From NCBI GenBank assembly GCA_014904845.1, contig MU119529.1:1-54789 (forward strand): a stretch of 54,789 bases of DNA, read 5' to 3'. Source of the DNA: Acephala macrosclerotiorum. Its lineage: Eukaryota; Ascomycota; Leotiomycetes; Helotiales; Mollisiaceae. A model generated the notes under the pieces. It did no database searches, had not been told where the DNA came from, and saw only the letters and a program-made list of their open reading frames with translations. Shown piece after piece: positions 1 through 13,605 of the stretch (within the stretch, counting starts at the first letter, position 1; each line of letters starts with the position of its first letter). A program made the translations under genes and the position numbers.

Positions 1-3000
1 AAAAAAAAAAAAAAAAAAATTCGTTATAAAATACGAAATAAAATAAGAAGAAAAAAAGATTGTATATATTGATAATAGATTTAATATAAAAAAGAAAGAT
101 TGAATTAAAAAAATCGAAAAAGTATTGAAAATACGAGTAATTATAAAAAATAATAAAATAATTTAATTCGATATTAAAATTTAATTCGTTTTCAATAAAT
201 AAAATAAATATAATTTTTTGAAAATAAAAATATTATAAATATTTTTATTATTTTTCGAATTTATTTTTTGTATTAAATAATATACAATATTTGTTTTTAA
301 ATTTTTTTTTGATTAAATTAAATGAATTTGATTATGAAAAGTAAAAAAAGTTTAATAAATTAATAAAATTAAAAAAATTTAATTATTGAAAATAAAAAAA
401 AATTAAATAAATCGATTTTATTATTAATATTTGAATTAAATTTCGATTTTTAAATGTGATTTTTTATTATTATTTAAAGAAATTGAGATTTTTTTAATAG
501 AAAATCGTTTAATTAAAAAACGTTTTAATTAAATTCGATTAAAAAGAATTTACGTTAAAAATTTGATTAATAGTTTATATGAGAATAATAAAACGATTTA
601 ATAATTGCAAATTGAAAATATAATCGAAAAATGAAAAATTATTGATTTTATATTATTAAATAAACAATTAATATATTAAAAAAAATAAAAAAATATTATA
701 AAATAAAATAATAAATTGATTTAAATAAATTCAATTTTAAATAATCGAAAAGAAATAATAGTAAAATAAATAATTTTATCTAATCGATAAATTAATTTTT
801 AATTATTAATCGTTTTTTTAGTAATTTAAATCGAATAAAAATATTAAAATTAATAAATAAAATAAAATAATAAATTTTAATACGAATTTTAATATTAAAA
901 TAAAAATTAATAATTTAATTAAATTTGTAAAATAATTTATAAATTATTGAAATTCGTATTTGTATTTATTTTTTGAAATAAATTTATTTTAAAAAATATA
1001 TTTAATTTTTTTAATTAAAATCGTTTGAATAATACGATTATTTAATTTTAAAATTTTGTATAAAGTATTTTTTTTATATTTAATTAAAAAAATTTAAAAA
1101 AATTTATTTCGATTTTTTTAATTTTTATTAGAATTGTAATAATAAATAATAAAATCGAAAATTTTAATATAATTATAATTAAATTTTTTATTGTATTATA
1201 TTTTAAATAATAATATATTAATTGTAAAATAATAAAATCAAAAATCAAAATAATACGTGTATTTAATTATTTTTAATTAAAAATTGAAATTAAAATTGAT
1301 TTTTTTTTAAATTTTTTTTTTTAAATAATTTAATTAAATCGTTTAAATAAATCGTTTATTTTTAATAAATATAATTTAATAAATTTTTAATCGATATTTT
1401 TTTTTAAAAAACTTTATAAAATTTATTAATTATATATTTTTTATTATTATTTTATAATCGTTTAATTAATTATTTTTTGTTTTAATATTTGAAATAATTT
1501 TTAAAATAAATAAAATAATTCGTAATTTTATTTTTAAATTTTATAATATATATTTGTATTAATTTAATTTAATTATATATAAATATAATGAAAAATCGAT
1601 TATTATTAAATTTTTTAATAAAAAATTAAATCGATTATATTAAAATAAATTAATTTTATTGAATATTTTTTCGATTTAATAAAATAATTATACGATTTTT
1701 ATTTGTTTTTTTATATAATATATATATTGCAAATATATAATTTATTTTTAAATTTTATAATAAAATTAATTGAAAATTTATCGAGTTTTTAAATATCGAA
1801 ATAATTTATATAATTATATTAAATAAATTTGTTTTAAATAATTATATAAATTTCAAATAATTTAAACAAATAAAATTTTTATTTAATTGAGATTTTGATT
1901 ATTGAAATAATAATTATTATAAAACGATATAAAAAAAATTATTTGATTTAATTGAAAAACTAAAAATTATTTCGTGTAATCATATTAATTTTATATTTAT
2001 TAATTATTTATAAAATTAAATTTTTATAGAATTATAAATAAAAGAATTTGTTTTTAAAAAATTAAAAAATCGAAATAAAATTATATAATTTTATAAACGA
2101 ATATTATTTAATATTAATAAAAATAAATATTATTAATTTATTATTTGAATTTAAAATTGAAATTAAAATTTTTTTAATTTTTTTAAATTTGATTTATTTT
2201 TTTATTTTTTTATATAATTTGAAATTATTAAATTAAAAATTGATAAATTAAAATCGATTTATAATAACGTAATTAATATAATTAGTATTAATAATTTAAT
2301 TGTTTTTAAAAAAATTCGATAAAAACGAAAAAAATTATATTAAATAAAAAAAAAGTAAAAACGAAAAAAAAAGTAAATATAAAAATCGATTTATTATCGA
2401 TAATTAAAAATTGTAGATTATAAATTATAATTGTAATTATATTAATAGATTTTGTAAATAAAATAAAAAACGATATAAATTCGATTAAAAATTTTAATTT
2501 TTTTGAAAATAAGTTTTTTGTATTATTCGATTTTTATTTATTATTAATTTTTTTTTTTTAATATTAAAATTTTTTTTAAAATAAAAATATTTAATAAAGT
2601 ATTTAATTTTAATATAATATAATTTTTTGTAATAATTATAAAAATTTTAAATATTTAATAAACGATTATTAATTATAAAAGTAATTTCGATTTTAATAAT
2701 AAATAAATTTTATTATTATTTTTCGTTAAATATTTTTTAAATTATTATATTTTATTTAATTGTAAATTTTTTAAATATTTAAATAAAATTGTAAATCTAT
2801 TAAAATATTGTAATAAAAATTTCGTATATAGATTTAAATTTTTAAAAAAATCGTAAAATTAATTAAATGAATATAAAAATTATTATTTTATAAAAAAAAT
2901 TTAATTTATTATTAATTTAAAAAAATTAATTTAAAAAATCGATAATATTTTTATATTCGATTAATATAAAAATATAAAAACGCGTAATAAAATCGATTAA

Positions 3001-4651
3001 TTTTTTTATTTTAATAAATCGTTTTAAATAAAAAAATTCAATATTTAATAAATTCGATTAAAGTTTTTTAATTTTTTTTAATTATTATATTTGTATCGAT
3101 TTTTAATAATAAAATAATTTTAATATTTTTTTTTAAAATAAATATTTTTTTATTATATATTATTTTTGAATTTGAATTTTATAATTAAATATAATTTAAA
3201 TAATTATTGTATAATATAATTAAAATCGTTTAAAGTAAAAAATTTATCGATTTTATAATAAAAATCGAATTAATTTTTTTCGTTTTTAAAAATTAAAAAA
3301 AAATTAAAAAAAAAAAAAATTGTCAATATTTTAATTTTTTTAATTATTATTTGAAATCGAATATAATAATATAAATCGCGTATATCGATAAACGATATTT
3401 TAATCTAAAAAATAAAATACAATATTAAATTTTTTTTTAAAAAATTCGTTATAAATACGAAATAAAAACGTCAATAAAAATTTTTTAATCGTTTAAAAAT
3501 AAGTTATAAATCGATTTATAATTAATTAAATTCGTTTTTTTATTAATAGTAAAAATTTTTACGAGAAAAAAAATAAATTTAAAAATAAAAAAATTCGATT
3601 CGCGAATATTTAAAAATTACAAATAATTATTTTAATATTTAAAAATAGTTTATATATTGTAAAATCGAAAATATTTATAAAAACTTTAAAAAAAAAAATT
3701 AATTCTTTTAAAAATCGATATTTATAAACGAAAAAATATTAAATTATAAATTTTATTAAAAATATTAATACAAATATTAAACGTATTTTAAATAATATTT
3801 TTAAAATAATAAAATTATTAATTAAAATTTCATTAAATAAAATGATATTAAAATTGTAATTACTCGAATTAAAAAAGTATTTTTTTTGTAAAAAAAATAC
3901 GATTAAAAAATATAAAATATAGTATTTTATCGATTTTATATTTTTTTTATTTATTTTAATTTTTTTATTTAATTTATTTAATTCGTTTAATTCGTTCGAG
4001 TTTTCGATATTTTTTTTAATTTAAATTAAAACTCGTTTATAATTATTTTTAATATTTTGTATTATAAGTAAAAAATATAATAAAAATAAATGAAAATAAG
4101 TTTTTTTTTATTTGAAATTTAAATAGTAATATTTTTTTATCGAGAAATATTTTGAGATAAAAATAAAAAGAATTTAATTTGAAATTCGATCGAATTATTT
4201 AATCGATAAAATTTTTTTTTTTTGTAAAATAAAATTAAAATAATTTAAATTAAAACGTGTTTACGATTTGTTTTAATTTTAAAAAACACTTTAAAATCGA
4301 GTTTTCTTTTTTTAATTTAAAGTTTAATAAACGTTTAAAAGTATTTTAAATTTAAAAAAAAAATATTTATTTAAAATTTAAAAAAATTTATATTTGTAAA
4401 ATAAAAAAAATATTCGAATTATTTTAAAGTATTAAAAGTAATATAAAATCTAAATTTAAAATCGATAAAAAAAGACTATAAATAGAATTATAATAAGAAT
4501 ATATATATTTTAAATTGTTTTAAAAAATAGTTTTTAAATATTTGAAATTGTTTGAATTATTTAAGTATTTTATGCTTTTTTAGACTTTTTAAAAAAAAAA
4601 AAAATTTAAAAAGTAATCGTTTTTTAGTTGAATTTGATTAATTATATTTAT
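1..4651 (+). mobile_element. Rep-A copy 1, internal region (Z module), RIP-degraded
   Basis: This is the inner part of a repeated element whose beginning lies outside the window. It aligns almost end to end with 28930-33370, and in parts with 33684-36079, 49777-50430 and, inverted, with 50470-54366. Differences between copies are mostly C/T and G/A. Residual C is nearly confined to CpG, while some non-CpG G survives. The order relative to short LTR-like repeats (an LTR follows directly at 4652) suggests the body of an LTR retrotransposon. No protease, reverse transcriptase or integrase motif can be read because stops fill all frames. The first 19 bases are a pure A run at the window edge. It also holds the empty sites for two later insertions in copy 3 (158-162 and 2747-2755). 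Confidence 0.75.
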
Positions 4652-4752
4652 TGTTATTAAAAAGTATAAAATGAGTATTTTTTGTTAATAATATGTGAGA
4701 AAAGTAAAAAAATTTTATATATAAAAAAAGTAAAAAAAGTCTTATTTTGATA
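4652..4752 (+). repeat. Rep-A LTR (copy A)
   Basis: A repeat of about 101 bp that starts TGTTA and ends TTTTGATA. It corresponds to 6875-6978, 27130-27226 and 33580-33678, and in inverted orientation to 5876-6003. The end was set by 33580-33678, where TTGACA is followed directly by a target duplication. Here it follows the Rep-A body, as a 3' LTR should, but a further 5' module follows instead of flanking DNA, so this looks like a tandem or recombined element sharing one LTR. Confidence 0.65.
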
Positions 4753-5875
4753 TTTTTACACGATCGAATATTTTTATATATTTTAAATAAACGAATACAA
4801 AAGTTTTTATATACTATATACAATATTTAATTACACTTTCGATAAATTACAATTAAAATTATATAAAAAAAAATTTTGTAAAAAAAAAAACGATAAAAAC
4901 TAATAATAGAATATTGATAATAAAAACTAAAATTTCAAATAAAGATTTTACTTTGATTTAAAGTACTTTATATAATGATTATTCGAATAATATAAATAAA
5001 ATCGATATTATAATTAAATACGTTTAAATTGAAATCGAATCAATTTACAAATAATTAATTAATAACGATAAATAATTTTCTTTTTTGATTATAAAAATTA
5101 TTCAATTTTTACAATTATTCGAAACTTTTAAAACAATTCTTTCGACAATACTTTTATTAATTTATTTGCAATTTGTTATAACGTGTAAATATATTTTAAA
5201 TTTTTTTTTTTTTTCGATAATTTTTTTTCAAACGAAATAATATTAAATATCGATATATTTAATTCGAACGTAAAATTGAGAATTTTTCGTAAATACGATA
5301 ATACTTTAATTATTTTTATAAATAATAATAATACTAGTTTTTAAATCACTAAAATTAATTTGTTTAAAAAATTTTTATAATTAAATCGCTTTTTTAATTG
5401 TATTTATTTATTTAATATACTCGATTTTATAAAATAAAAAAAAGACTATAAATTGACGTTTAATAAACTAATTAATAATTATCGATTTTATATTAAAAAT
5501 GTAATCGAATATCGATCGTTTAATATTACGATTATCAATTTAATTAAAATCAATATAATTTTCAAGTAATTAAATCGATTTTTAAAAAATTAAATTTATA
5601 TCGAATATATTTTAAATATATTGAAATTTTTTTTTTTTTGGTTTTTATATGTATTTTAATCGAATTCGAAGTAAATCGATTAATAATTAAAACGATATAA
5701 ACAAAATTAAATCGCGTATTAAATATAATGTATATAAAAAAATCGATAATAAATTAATATATTCGTTGAAAAAAAAATAATATTTAATAGTTTTTTTTCG
5801 ATTAAAAATAAATAAATTATTAATTTTATTAAAGTATTAATAATCGAATAAATCGATAATATATAGAAACTTTTA
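4753..5875 (+). mobile_element. Rep-A 5' internal region (X module), copy A
   Basis: Aligns with 6979-8260 and with about 27227-28260, and more weakly with 36420-37280 in Rep-B. In all cases it follows an LTR-like repeat, so it is the leader or gag side of Rep-A. Relative to the copy at 27 kb it keeps about 200 extra bases just inside the LTR. Its right end stops earlier than the other copies and runs straight into an inverted LTR. No open frame is readable. Confidence 0.6.
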
Positions 5876-6003
5876 TATTCGTTCGTTTAAAATATATAAA
5901 AATATTAAAATAAAATATTTTCACTTTTTTTATATATAAAAAAACTTTACTTTCTTTACATATTATTAATAAAAAATACTTATTATATACTTTTTAATAT
6001 TTT
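5876..6003 (-). repeat. Rep-A LTR, inverted
   Basis: The reverse complement matches the LTR at 4652-4752 and about 25 bases of sequence inside it. With 4652-4752 it forms an inverted pair enclosing about 1.1 kb of X module. It may be the end of an oppositely oriented Rep-A copy, or the product of a rearrangement. I could not find the expected reverse-complement Rep-A body to its right. Confidence 0.6.
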
Positions 6004-6334
6004 AAAAAAAATTAAAAAAAAATTAAAAATTAAAACGCAAAATTCAATATTTTTAATTTTAATTTAAATATTTAATTTCAAAAAAATTAATAATTAATTA
6101 TAAAATTCGTTCAATAAAAAATATTAAATAAAATTTAATTTTACGAAATTCTTCGAATTTATAATTTATTAAACGATTATTTTACATAAAAAAAATATAA
6201 ATTTAAAATATAAAATTTTTTTATTGAATTTTCTCGAGAAAAAAACTCTTTATATATATACGTTTAAATAAACTAATTAGTTTTATACGTAATTTATCGT
6301 ATAATTATTTTTAATAAAAAAAACTATTTTTATA
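6004..6334. other. AT-rich spacer, no gene seen
   Basis: Degraded AT-rich sequence between the inverted LTR and the recognisable Rep-A Y module. I could not align it confidently to any other part of the window and see no open frame. Confidence 0.4.
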
Positions 6335-6869
6335 TTTATTTAATTAATTTTCTAATTATAAACCATAATAAAAATAAAAATAATTTTATAATTTATCGAT
6401 TTTATTATCGAAATAAAATTTTTATAAAAATCGATTTTTTTTTTATTTGAAATCGCAAATTATTTATTATATTTTATATTGTAAAAAATTTCTTATAATA
6501 TTATATTACGTTTAATTCGAAATATTTATTTTCTCGTAAATAATTTACAATTATTCGAACATTTTATTTTTATTTACATTTTATTTTTATTTACATTTTA
6601 TTTTTTATTAAAAATTTATTTTTTATATTATTATTTTTTATTATTTAAATATTTTTATTATAAATAATTTATAATTTATTTAAATATTCGAAATTCGAAA
6701 AACTTATTTAAATTCGTATAATAGAAAAAAAATATACTTATTATAAAATATAAAATAAAATAAAAATAAAAAAATTATATACGTCGATAATAAACTGAAT
6801 ATAAAAAAAATCGAATTAAAAAAATCGAAAAATTATTAAAAATACAAATAATTAAAAAAAAATAATCAA
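6335..6869 (+). mobile_element. Rep-A copy 3, 5' fragment (Y module and start of Z)
   Basis: Aligns with about 28540-29060, and its last part also with the beginning of the window. It breaks off at a position equivalent to base 162 of copy 1, and the same element resumes at 33684. It is therefore the left part of a copy interrupted by the long insertion at 6875-33678. Confidence 0.7.
6560..6607 (+). repeat. Tandem repeat, 17-bp unit, about 2.8 copies
   Basis: The unit cattttatttttattta starts at 6560, 6577 and 6594. The homologous place near 28770 has a shorter version, so the array grew by local duplication in this copy. Confidence 0.8.
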
Positions 6870-6874
6870 ACGAT
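6870..6874. repeat. Target-site duplication ACGAT, left
   Basis: ACGAT directly precedes the LTR at 6875, and the same five bases directly follow the LTR that ends at 33678. The uninterrupted Rep-A copy 1 carries a single ATAAT at 158-162, which is ACGAT after two transitions. Confidence 0.8.
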
Positions 6875-6978
6875 TATTAAAAAAAATATAAAATGAGTAT
6901 TTTTTATTATTAATATATAAAAAAAAAAGCAAAGTTTTTTTTATATATATAAAAAGTAAAAAAAGTTTTATTTTAATA
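6875..6978 (+). repeat. Rep-A LTR (copy B), 5' LTR of the 6875-33678 insertion
   Basis: Matches the other Rep-A LTRs. It begins TATTA where the others have TGTTA, a G-to-A change, and is followed by an X module as expected for a 5' LTR. The five bases before it form a target duplication with those after 33678, which marks this as the outer left edge of an inserted element. Confidence 0.75.
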
Positions 6979-8260
6979 TTTTTATATATTTTAAACGAGC
7001 GAATATAAAAATTTTTATGTATTATATACGATATTTAATTATATTTTCGATAAATTATAATTAAAACTATATAAAAAAAAAGTTTATAGAAAAATAGTAA
7101 GCAATAAATAAAAAAAACAATAAAAATTAATAATAAAATATGAATAATAAAAATTACGATTTTAAATAAAAATTTTATTTTGATTTAAAATACTTTATAC
7201 AATAATTATTCGAATAATATAAATAAAATTAACGTTATAATCGAATATATTTAAATTGAAATCGAATCAATTTATAAATAATTAGTTAATAATAATAAAA
7301 AAAAAATTCTAATTATAAAAATTATTCGATTTTTATAATTATTTGAAATTTTTAAAATAATTTTTTCAATAATATTTTTATTAATTTATTTGCAATTTAT
7401 TATAATATATAAATTTATTTTTTTTTTTTTTTTAATCATTTTTTTTCGAATAAAATAATGTTAAATATTGATATATTTTATTCGAGTATAAAATTGAAAT
7501 TTTTTTGTAAATATAATAATATTTTAATTATTTCTATAAATAATAATAATATTTGTATTAAAATTACTAGAATTAATTTATTTAAAAAAAAAAACTTTAA
7601 AATTAAATCGTTTTTTTAATTATATTCGTTTGTTCAATATATTCAATTTTATAAAATGAAAAAAAGATTGTAAATTGACGTTTAATAAACCAATTAATAA
7701 TTATTGATTTTATATTGAAAATGTAATCGAATATTGATTATTTAATATTATAATCGCTAATTTAATTAAAATCGATATAATTTTCGAACAATTAAATCGA
7801 TTTTCGAAAAATTAAATTTATATTAAATATATTTTAAATATATCGAAAAATTCTTTTTATCGTTTTTATATGTATTTTAATCAAATTTAAAATGAATCGA
7901 TTAACGATTAAAATAATATAAATAAAATAAAATCGTGTATCGAGTATAGTATATATAAAAAAATCGATAATAAATTAATATATTTATTGAAAAAAAAAAC
8001 AATATTTAATAATTTTTTTCGATTAAAATTAAATAAATCGTTGATTTTATTAAAGTATTAATAATCGAGTAAATCGATATATTATTGTTTTTAAAAACTT
8101 TTTGAAAATAAACTATTTGTAAAAAACGAAAAAAATAATAAAAACGATTTCGAATAATTTTTATATTTAAATAAAAATAATATAAATTGAAATTAAATAT
8201 ATAAAAATGAAAATTGAAAGATTTTTTAATATATATAATATATATTTTATAAATAAGAAT
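6979..8260 (+). mobile_element. Rep-A X module, copy B
   Basis: Collinear with 27227-28260 and 4753-5875. It keeps the extra 200 bases next to the LTR that are missing at 27 kb. Similarity with the 27-kb copy ends at about 8262/28262, after which the sequence is not found elsewhere in the window. The Y and Z modules that should follow appear only at 28.26 kb. Confidence 0.65.
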
Positions 8261-11200
8261 TATTCGAATTCATACAATTATTTGATAAAAAGAAAATCAA
8301 TACAATTACAAGAATCGATAAATACAATTTGAAATTACACGATAAAAATATTGTTATTTTATCGATTAAATTTTTATTCGAAAAAACGAATTAATTTCGT
8401 ATATATAATATTATTTATTGTTCGAAACTCGAAATTAATTTTGTATTTTATTTAAATTGTATTTAAACGAATATTAAAATAAAATTTAATAATAATATTA
8501 TTATTTTAATATCGATAAATCAATTTTTCAATAGCGAATTACTCGAATCGATTACAATAATAGAATTTACGATTTGAATTAATAACGAATAATATATATA
8601 GTACATTTTGAATAAACGTTTAAAAAATTTAAATTAATTTAATAAAATTTTTAATATCGAATTTTAATTGTATTTATAATGAAAAAAATATATATTATTT
8701 AATATAAAAAATTTAAATATTTTAAAAAAATATATATAATTAAACTAAAAAATATAATACAAAATAAATTTAAAACAATTTTTTGTACTATGTATTTATA
8801 AAGCGTATTTAAAAAAACGAATAAAAAAAATCTTTTTACAAAAATTATATTAATTTAAAAAAATATTTTAACGAATTAATTTATATAAATATAATCAATT
8901 TTTTTAAAACAACAAAAAACGAATTTAAATATTTTATTTATTTTTATTATAATAAAATTAAAAAAATCGAAATATATACTATAAAAAACAAATTTAATAT
9001 ATTTAATAAATTTAAATTCTTTTAAACTTTTTGTAGCAATCAAATTATACGTTTTCAAACGAATAAAAAAAAAATACATTTTAAAAGTTTTTCAATTTTA
9101 TTTTATTACTATAAGTATTTACTTCGAATTAATCGTTCTATATAATTTATAAATAAATAGTACAATAAAACGCATTAAAATTACACTATAAATAATCGTT
9201 AAAACAATAATTAAAAGTTTTAATATTTAATTCGAATAATAATTTAAATTATTTCAAATTGTAATTTATTTTTATATATAGCGATTTTATAGTGCAATTA
9301 ATATAATTTTTTTTAAAGTAATAAATCTCTACAAACTTTTTATTAATTATTTATATATTATCGATTTTCGAGTATAATTCTATAACGGCAAATTAAACAA
9401 AATAAAATTTCGAGAAAATTAAATCGTAAAAAAAAATTTATTAAATACGAAAAAAATTATATTTATCGAATATTTACGAACGATAATCGCATTTATCGAG
9501 TATATATTATTTATATCGTAGAAAATTTTTTATTTTTCGTAAAACTAAAAATTTTCGAGTTTACTTTTTAAATTTACTTTAATATAATTTTACATTTCTT
9601 AAAATTACTATTTATTATTAATATAAAGCGTTTTATTTTTATTATTTTTAATATATTAAAAAAATATTTACAAATTCGAGAAATTTTAAATAATAATAAC
9701 GATTTAATATCAATATTAAATATTACTCGATCGAAAATATATAAATTTCGATTTATATAAAAACAAAAGCAATTTATCGTTAAATTATTGTAAAGTTTTT
9801 TTCTAATTTTAAATATACTAATTATTTTTAAATATTTTAATTCAAAATCTCGTATAAAATTTCAAATATTTGTAAAATTTCAAAATTTATTACTATAAAA
9901 AATAAAAAATTTCTTTCGAACGATAAATAATATTTTATAAATATATTTAAAATTTAAAATCGAGAATTTTAATACTTTAAATTTATTATTTTTTATAGTA
10001 TTACTAGTAAAATAAAATACAAATTTAAAGATTAAAAATAATATTAAATTTAATAAATTTTTTTGTTTTATAATTAAAGTTTCTTTTTTTGAAATAAACT
10101 TTTTTAAATTATTCGAATCTCGATATTACAAAAAAACTATAGTAAATTTAAACATCGATAAGTAAATAAAAATAATAAAAAAAGAAGATTTGTTTTTAAA
10201 AAAAAACAATATTTGAATTTTAATTAAATAATCGATAAATTAGTAAATATTACTCGATAAATAAATTTATAAATATAAATACGATTCAAATAATCAAATT
10301 ATTTACTATAAAGCTCAATAAATTATTTGTAATAATTAATAAAAAAAAGAAATCGATTTTATCGAGATTTTTACTACAATTATTAAACTAATAAATTACA
10401 AATTGATTTTTGAAATAATAATTACTTTAAATTAAAAAATTGATTAAATAAATATTAAAATTGCATTTTTATACGATAAAATTAAAAAAACGATTTATAT
10501 AAAATAATTAATCGAATTAAATAATAAATTTAATCGCGTATACAAATTTAATCGCGTATTATATAATTTAAAATAAGTATTAAAAATCTAATATAACATT
10601 TTTTTCGAATTTCTGATTTAAATAAATTTTAAATTATTAAATATCGATATTAGTATTTTTTACAAATAAAGTATTATTATTACTATTTATATTAACAATC
10701 TATTTATTATCGAATTAAATTGTAAAAAAATTGATTAAATTAAAACTATTTTTAATAATCGTTTTCAAATAAACGATTTCGATTTAATTAATTTCTATTT
10801 TAATATAATTATTATTTGAGATCATTAAAATCGCATTTTACGATTAAAACAAAAATCGTATTTAATAAAAGTATTTTAAGATTTTAAAATAAAAAATTGC
10901 AAATTATTAATTATTTTATTTTAGTATTTAAAGATTATATAATTACATTTTTTAAAAGTAAAAAATATTAACGATTTATTGAATTTTTAATATATATTAT
11001 ATTCGAATTACGTTTTAATATTTCGTTCGTTGTATTTATAATTAATCGCTTTATTTCGAATTCGATAACAAAATATATTTTTACGATTAATTTTTTTTTT
11101 TAATATTTTTAATTTATTTTAAATTATAAATTTACTTTTCGTAGTAATTTTCAATTATTAATAGATTATTTAAATACTAATTAGATCGATAATAAAAAAA

Positions 11201-12950
11201 TTCGATAATTAATCGATAATTTCGTTTTTAACGTTGAAAATAATATTATTAATTGATTTTTTAAAAAACAAATTACGATTATTTTTTCGTTTTATAAGTT
11301 CGAATTTATAATTGAAATTTAAATTGTAAAAAAAGCGATATAATTAAATAAATTTTTAATAAAAGTGTTTTATTAAAAACAAATAATTGTCGTTATTTAT
11401 TACGATAATTAAAAAATTATTATTTTTATAAAAAATGATTAATTTTACGTTTAAATAAAATATATCGATATTCGAAAAAAATAAATACGCGAAATAATAG
11501 TATTTAAATAAATTGAATTTCAATATATATTTATAAACAAATAATTTGTCGATAATCTTATTAAATTTTTATTTAAAAACAAATTCAATTTTTTTCGAAT
11601 TGTAATTAATATAAAACAAGTATTTTAAATTAATAAATTATTCGTCAAATTATTGATCGATTTATTGTTTTAATATTTTTAAAAAAAATTTAATATTACG
11701 TGATTTTTAATAAAAGAATTTTTTTTTCGATTGAAATACGTTTTAATACAAATTTAAATATTTACAATAAATACTTTTTTATATTGAAAATGTGAACTAA
11801 AAAAATAAATAAAATTTATTATACGCTTGTAAAATTACGATTAAATTACCTATATATAAAATTTTTTATTAAATTAATTTGTGTATTGTATTAAAATACA
11901 TTTACAATATAAATATATATATATTTTTTTTTATTATTTTCGTTTTTTTAAATAATTTTTTGTATTTTAATTATACGATTATTTACGATAACAATTAAAT
12001 CAAATTATTTTAAATTTATTAAAAAAAGAAATAATAATAAAAAAAGAATATTAATTTCGATTATTTAATAATTTTCAATATTAAAACTTTTAACGATTTT
12101 TTTTTATTCGACGAAATTTATACTATATTTTATTTATTGCGACGTTTATTCAAATACTATATTAATACGAACAAAAAAAACGAAATAATTTCTTCGTACG
12201 ATTACAACGAATTTCTTTAGTTTTTAGTAATTTAATCTATAAAATTCGTCGATAATTAAAAAAAAACGAATTAAAATTATAATTTTTTGAAAATTTTTTA
12301 TTTATTTAATAATTTTTAAATCGAATTTTTGAATCGTAAAATAATAATAAAAATTAAAAAAATTAAAAAATCGAAATTTGTAAATACAATAAAAATTAGT
12401 ATATTTTGTACTAAGAATAAAAATTGAATTAAAACTAGAAATTATTAAAAAAAAATATTATAATACGTTTAAATGATTATTTACGTAAAAACTAATAAAA
12501 AAATCGAATTTTGAATTTATAATTGTAATATTTTTGTAAAATATTTTAAAGTTATTAAAATTAATATTTTCGATTTATTTATCGATATATAATAAAAATT
12601 TATCGATTTTATTTAAAATACTCGAAATATTATATTTAATCGAATATAAATTATTGATTACTTTAAAAAAAAACTCGAACGATATATATTCTAATAAAAT
12701 TTTTAAATAATTGTAAAACATTTTTTATTTTGAAAATTTAATAAATTAATTATAAATTTTTAAAAAATCTCGAGAATTCGATTTTTTATTATTAGTATTA
12801 TTACGATCTGACAAATTTTTCTTTTGAATATCGTCTATCGATAAAAAAAGTGTATTCGTCGATTATAATAATTCGATTACGCGATTTCGATCGATATTTT
12901 TAGTTTTTAAATTTTCTTCGTATTTTTTTATTCGATCACGATTAAAAATT
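8261..12950. other. AT-rich mutated sequence, single copy in window, no gene seen
   Basis: About 4.7 kb inside the 6875-33678 block with no partner elsewhere in the window that I could find. Both C and G are scarce and CpG-biased, so it has been through the same mutation process and is presumably repeated elsewhere in the genome. Stops are dense in the frames inspected. A 67-codon minus-strand frame at 8876-9079 is almost entirely F, I, K, N and Y and is not supported as a gene. Confidence 0.5.
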
Positions 12951-13000
12951 AAAATAAATTTAATTAAAATAAATTTAATTAAAATAAATTTAATTAAAAT
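12951..13000 (+). repeat. Tandem repeat, 15-bp unit, 3.4 copies
   Basis: The unit aaaataaatttaatt is repeated perfectly at 12951, 12966 and 12981, followed by a partial unit. Confidence 0.9.
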
Positions 13001-13344
13001 AATAAAACTAGTAAAAAATATTAATATTATTACAAAAAACGCGAATTATAAATTTTTTAATAAAAAAAATATAATCGAATATTAAATTTTTATTAAAAAA
13101 TTTTCGATTATTAATAATTTTATTTTATTTTTATTTTCTATAGAACAATTCGAAATATTTATTGCGATTTAATCTAGTACTACTATTAATACTATTATAT
13201 CGATTGTAGAAAAAGAGAATGTAATTCGAATCATAAAATTTTTTTTTTTAGAAAAATCGAAAAAAGAGAAACGAATTGCGAAAATCGCAAAAAAAAAATT
13301 GTAAAAAAAGTAGTAAAAAAAAAGAAAAAGCGAAGATTTAAACT

Positions 13345-13605
13345 TTAAAAGTATTTTATACTTTTTTTTGATTTACGATATTTTTTGCAAAAATCAAAAA
13401 CAGATTTAATAGAAATTTTCTCGTCTTTATATTCTATAGTTGATTTTGAGTAAAAATATCGAAAGTAATTATACAATAAATCACGTGTAAAACTAATTAG
13501 TCTATTTAAACGTGTATATATAGAGAGTTCTTTCTTCGAGAGAACTCGATAAAACAATAAATTTTTTTTAAATTTACATCTTTTTTTTCTATGTGAAATA
13601 ATCGT
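13345..13605 (-). pseudogene. Coding relic, unknown product
   Basis: A minus-strand frame is open for 87 codons between TAA at 13606-13608 and TAA at 13345-13347. There is no ATG at its head; a TTG at 13555-13557 is the only plausible alternative start. The translation is more protein-like than other short frames here: basic and Ser/Tyr/Phe-rich, with Arg, Asp, Glu, Thr and two Cys, for example RLNRLISFTRDLLYNYFRYF. The local base composition is also less depleted than its surroundings. It is probably an exon-sized remnant of a transposon protein cut by C-to-T stops, since TAA can derive from CAA. I do not recognise the family, and chance remains possible. Confidence 0.35.
13525..13547. other. 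Small inverted repeat (hairpin) inside the relic
   Basis: The arms gagttct and agaactc surround a 9-base loop. It is GC-richer than its neighbourhood. No U-tract or other terminator context is present, so it may simply be coding sequence. Confidence 0.5.

Noticed and set aside
4638..4823. 61-codon minus-strand frame
   Set aside because: It overlaps the Rep-A LTR and is made of I, K, F, L, N and Y; other LTR copies do not keep it.
8876..9079. 67-codon minus-strand frame
   Set aside because: Low-complexity F/I/K/N/Y composition typical of AT-rich noise, with no homologous copy to test it.
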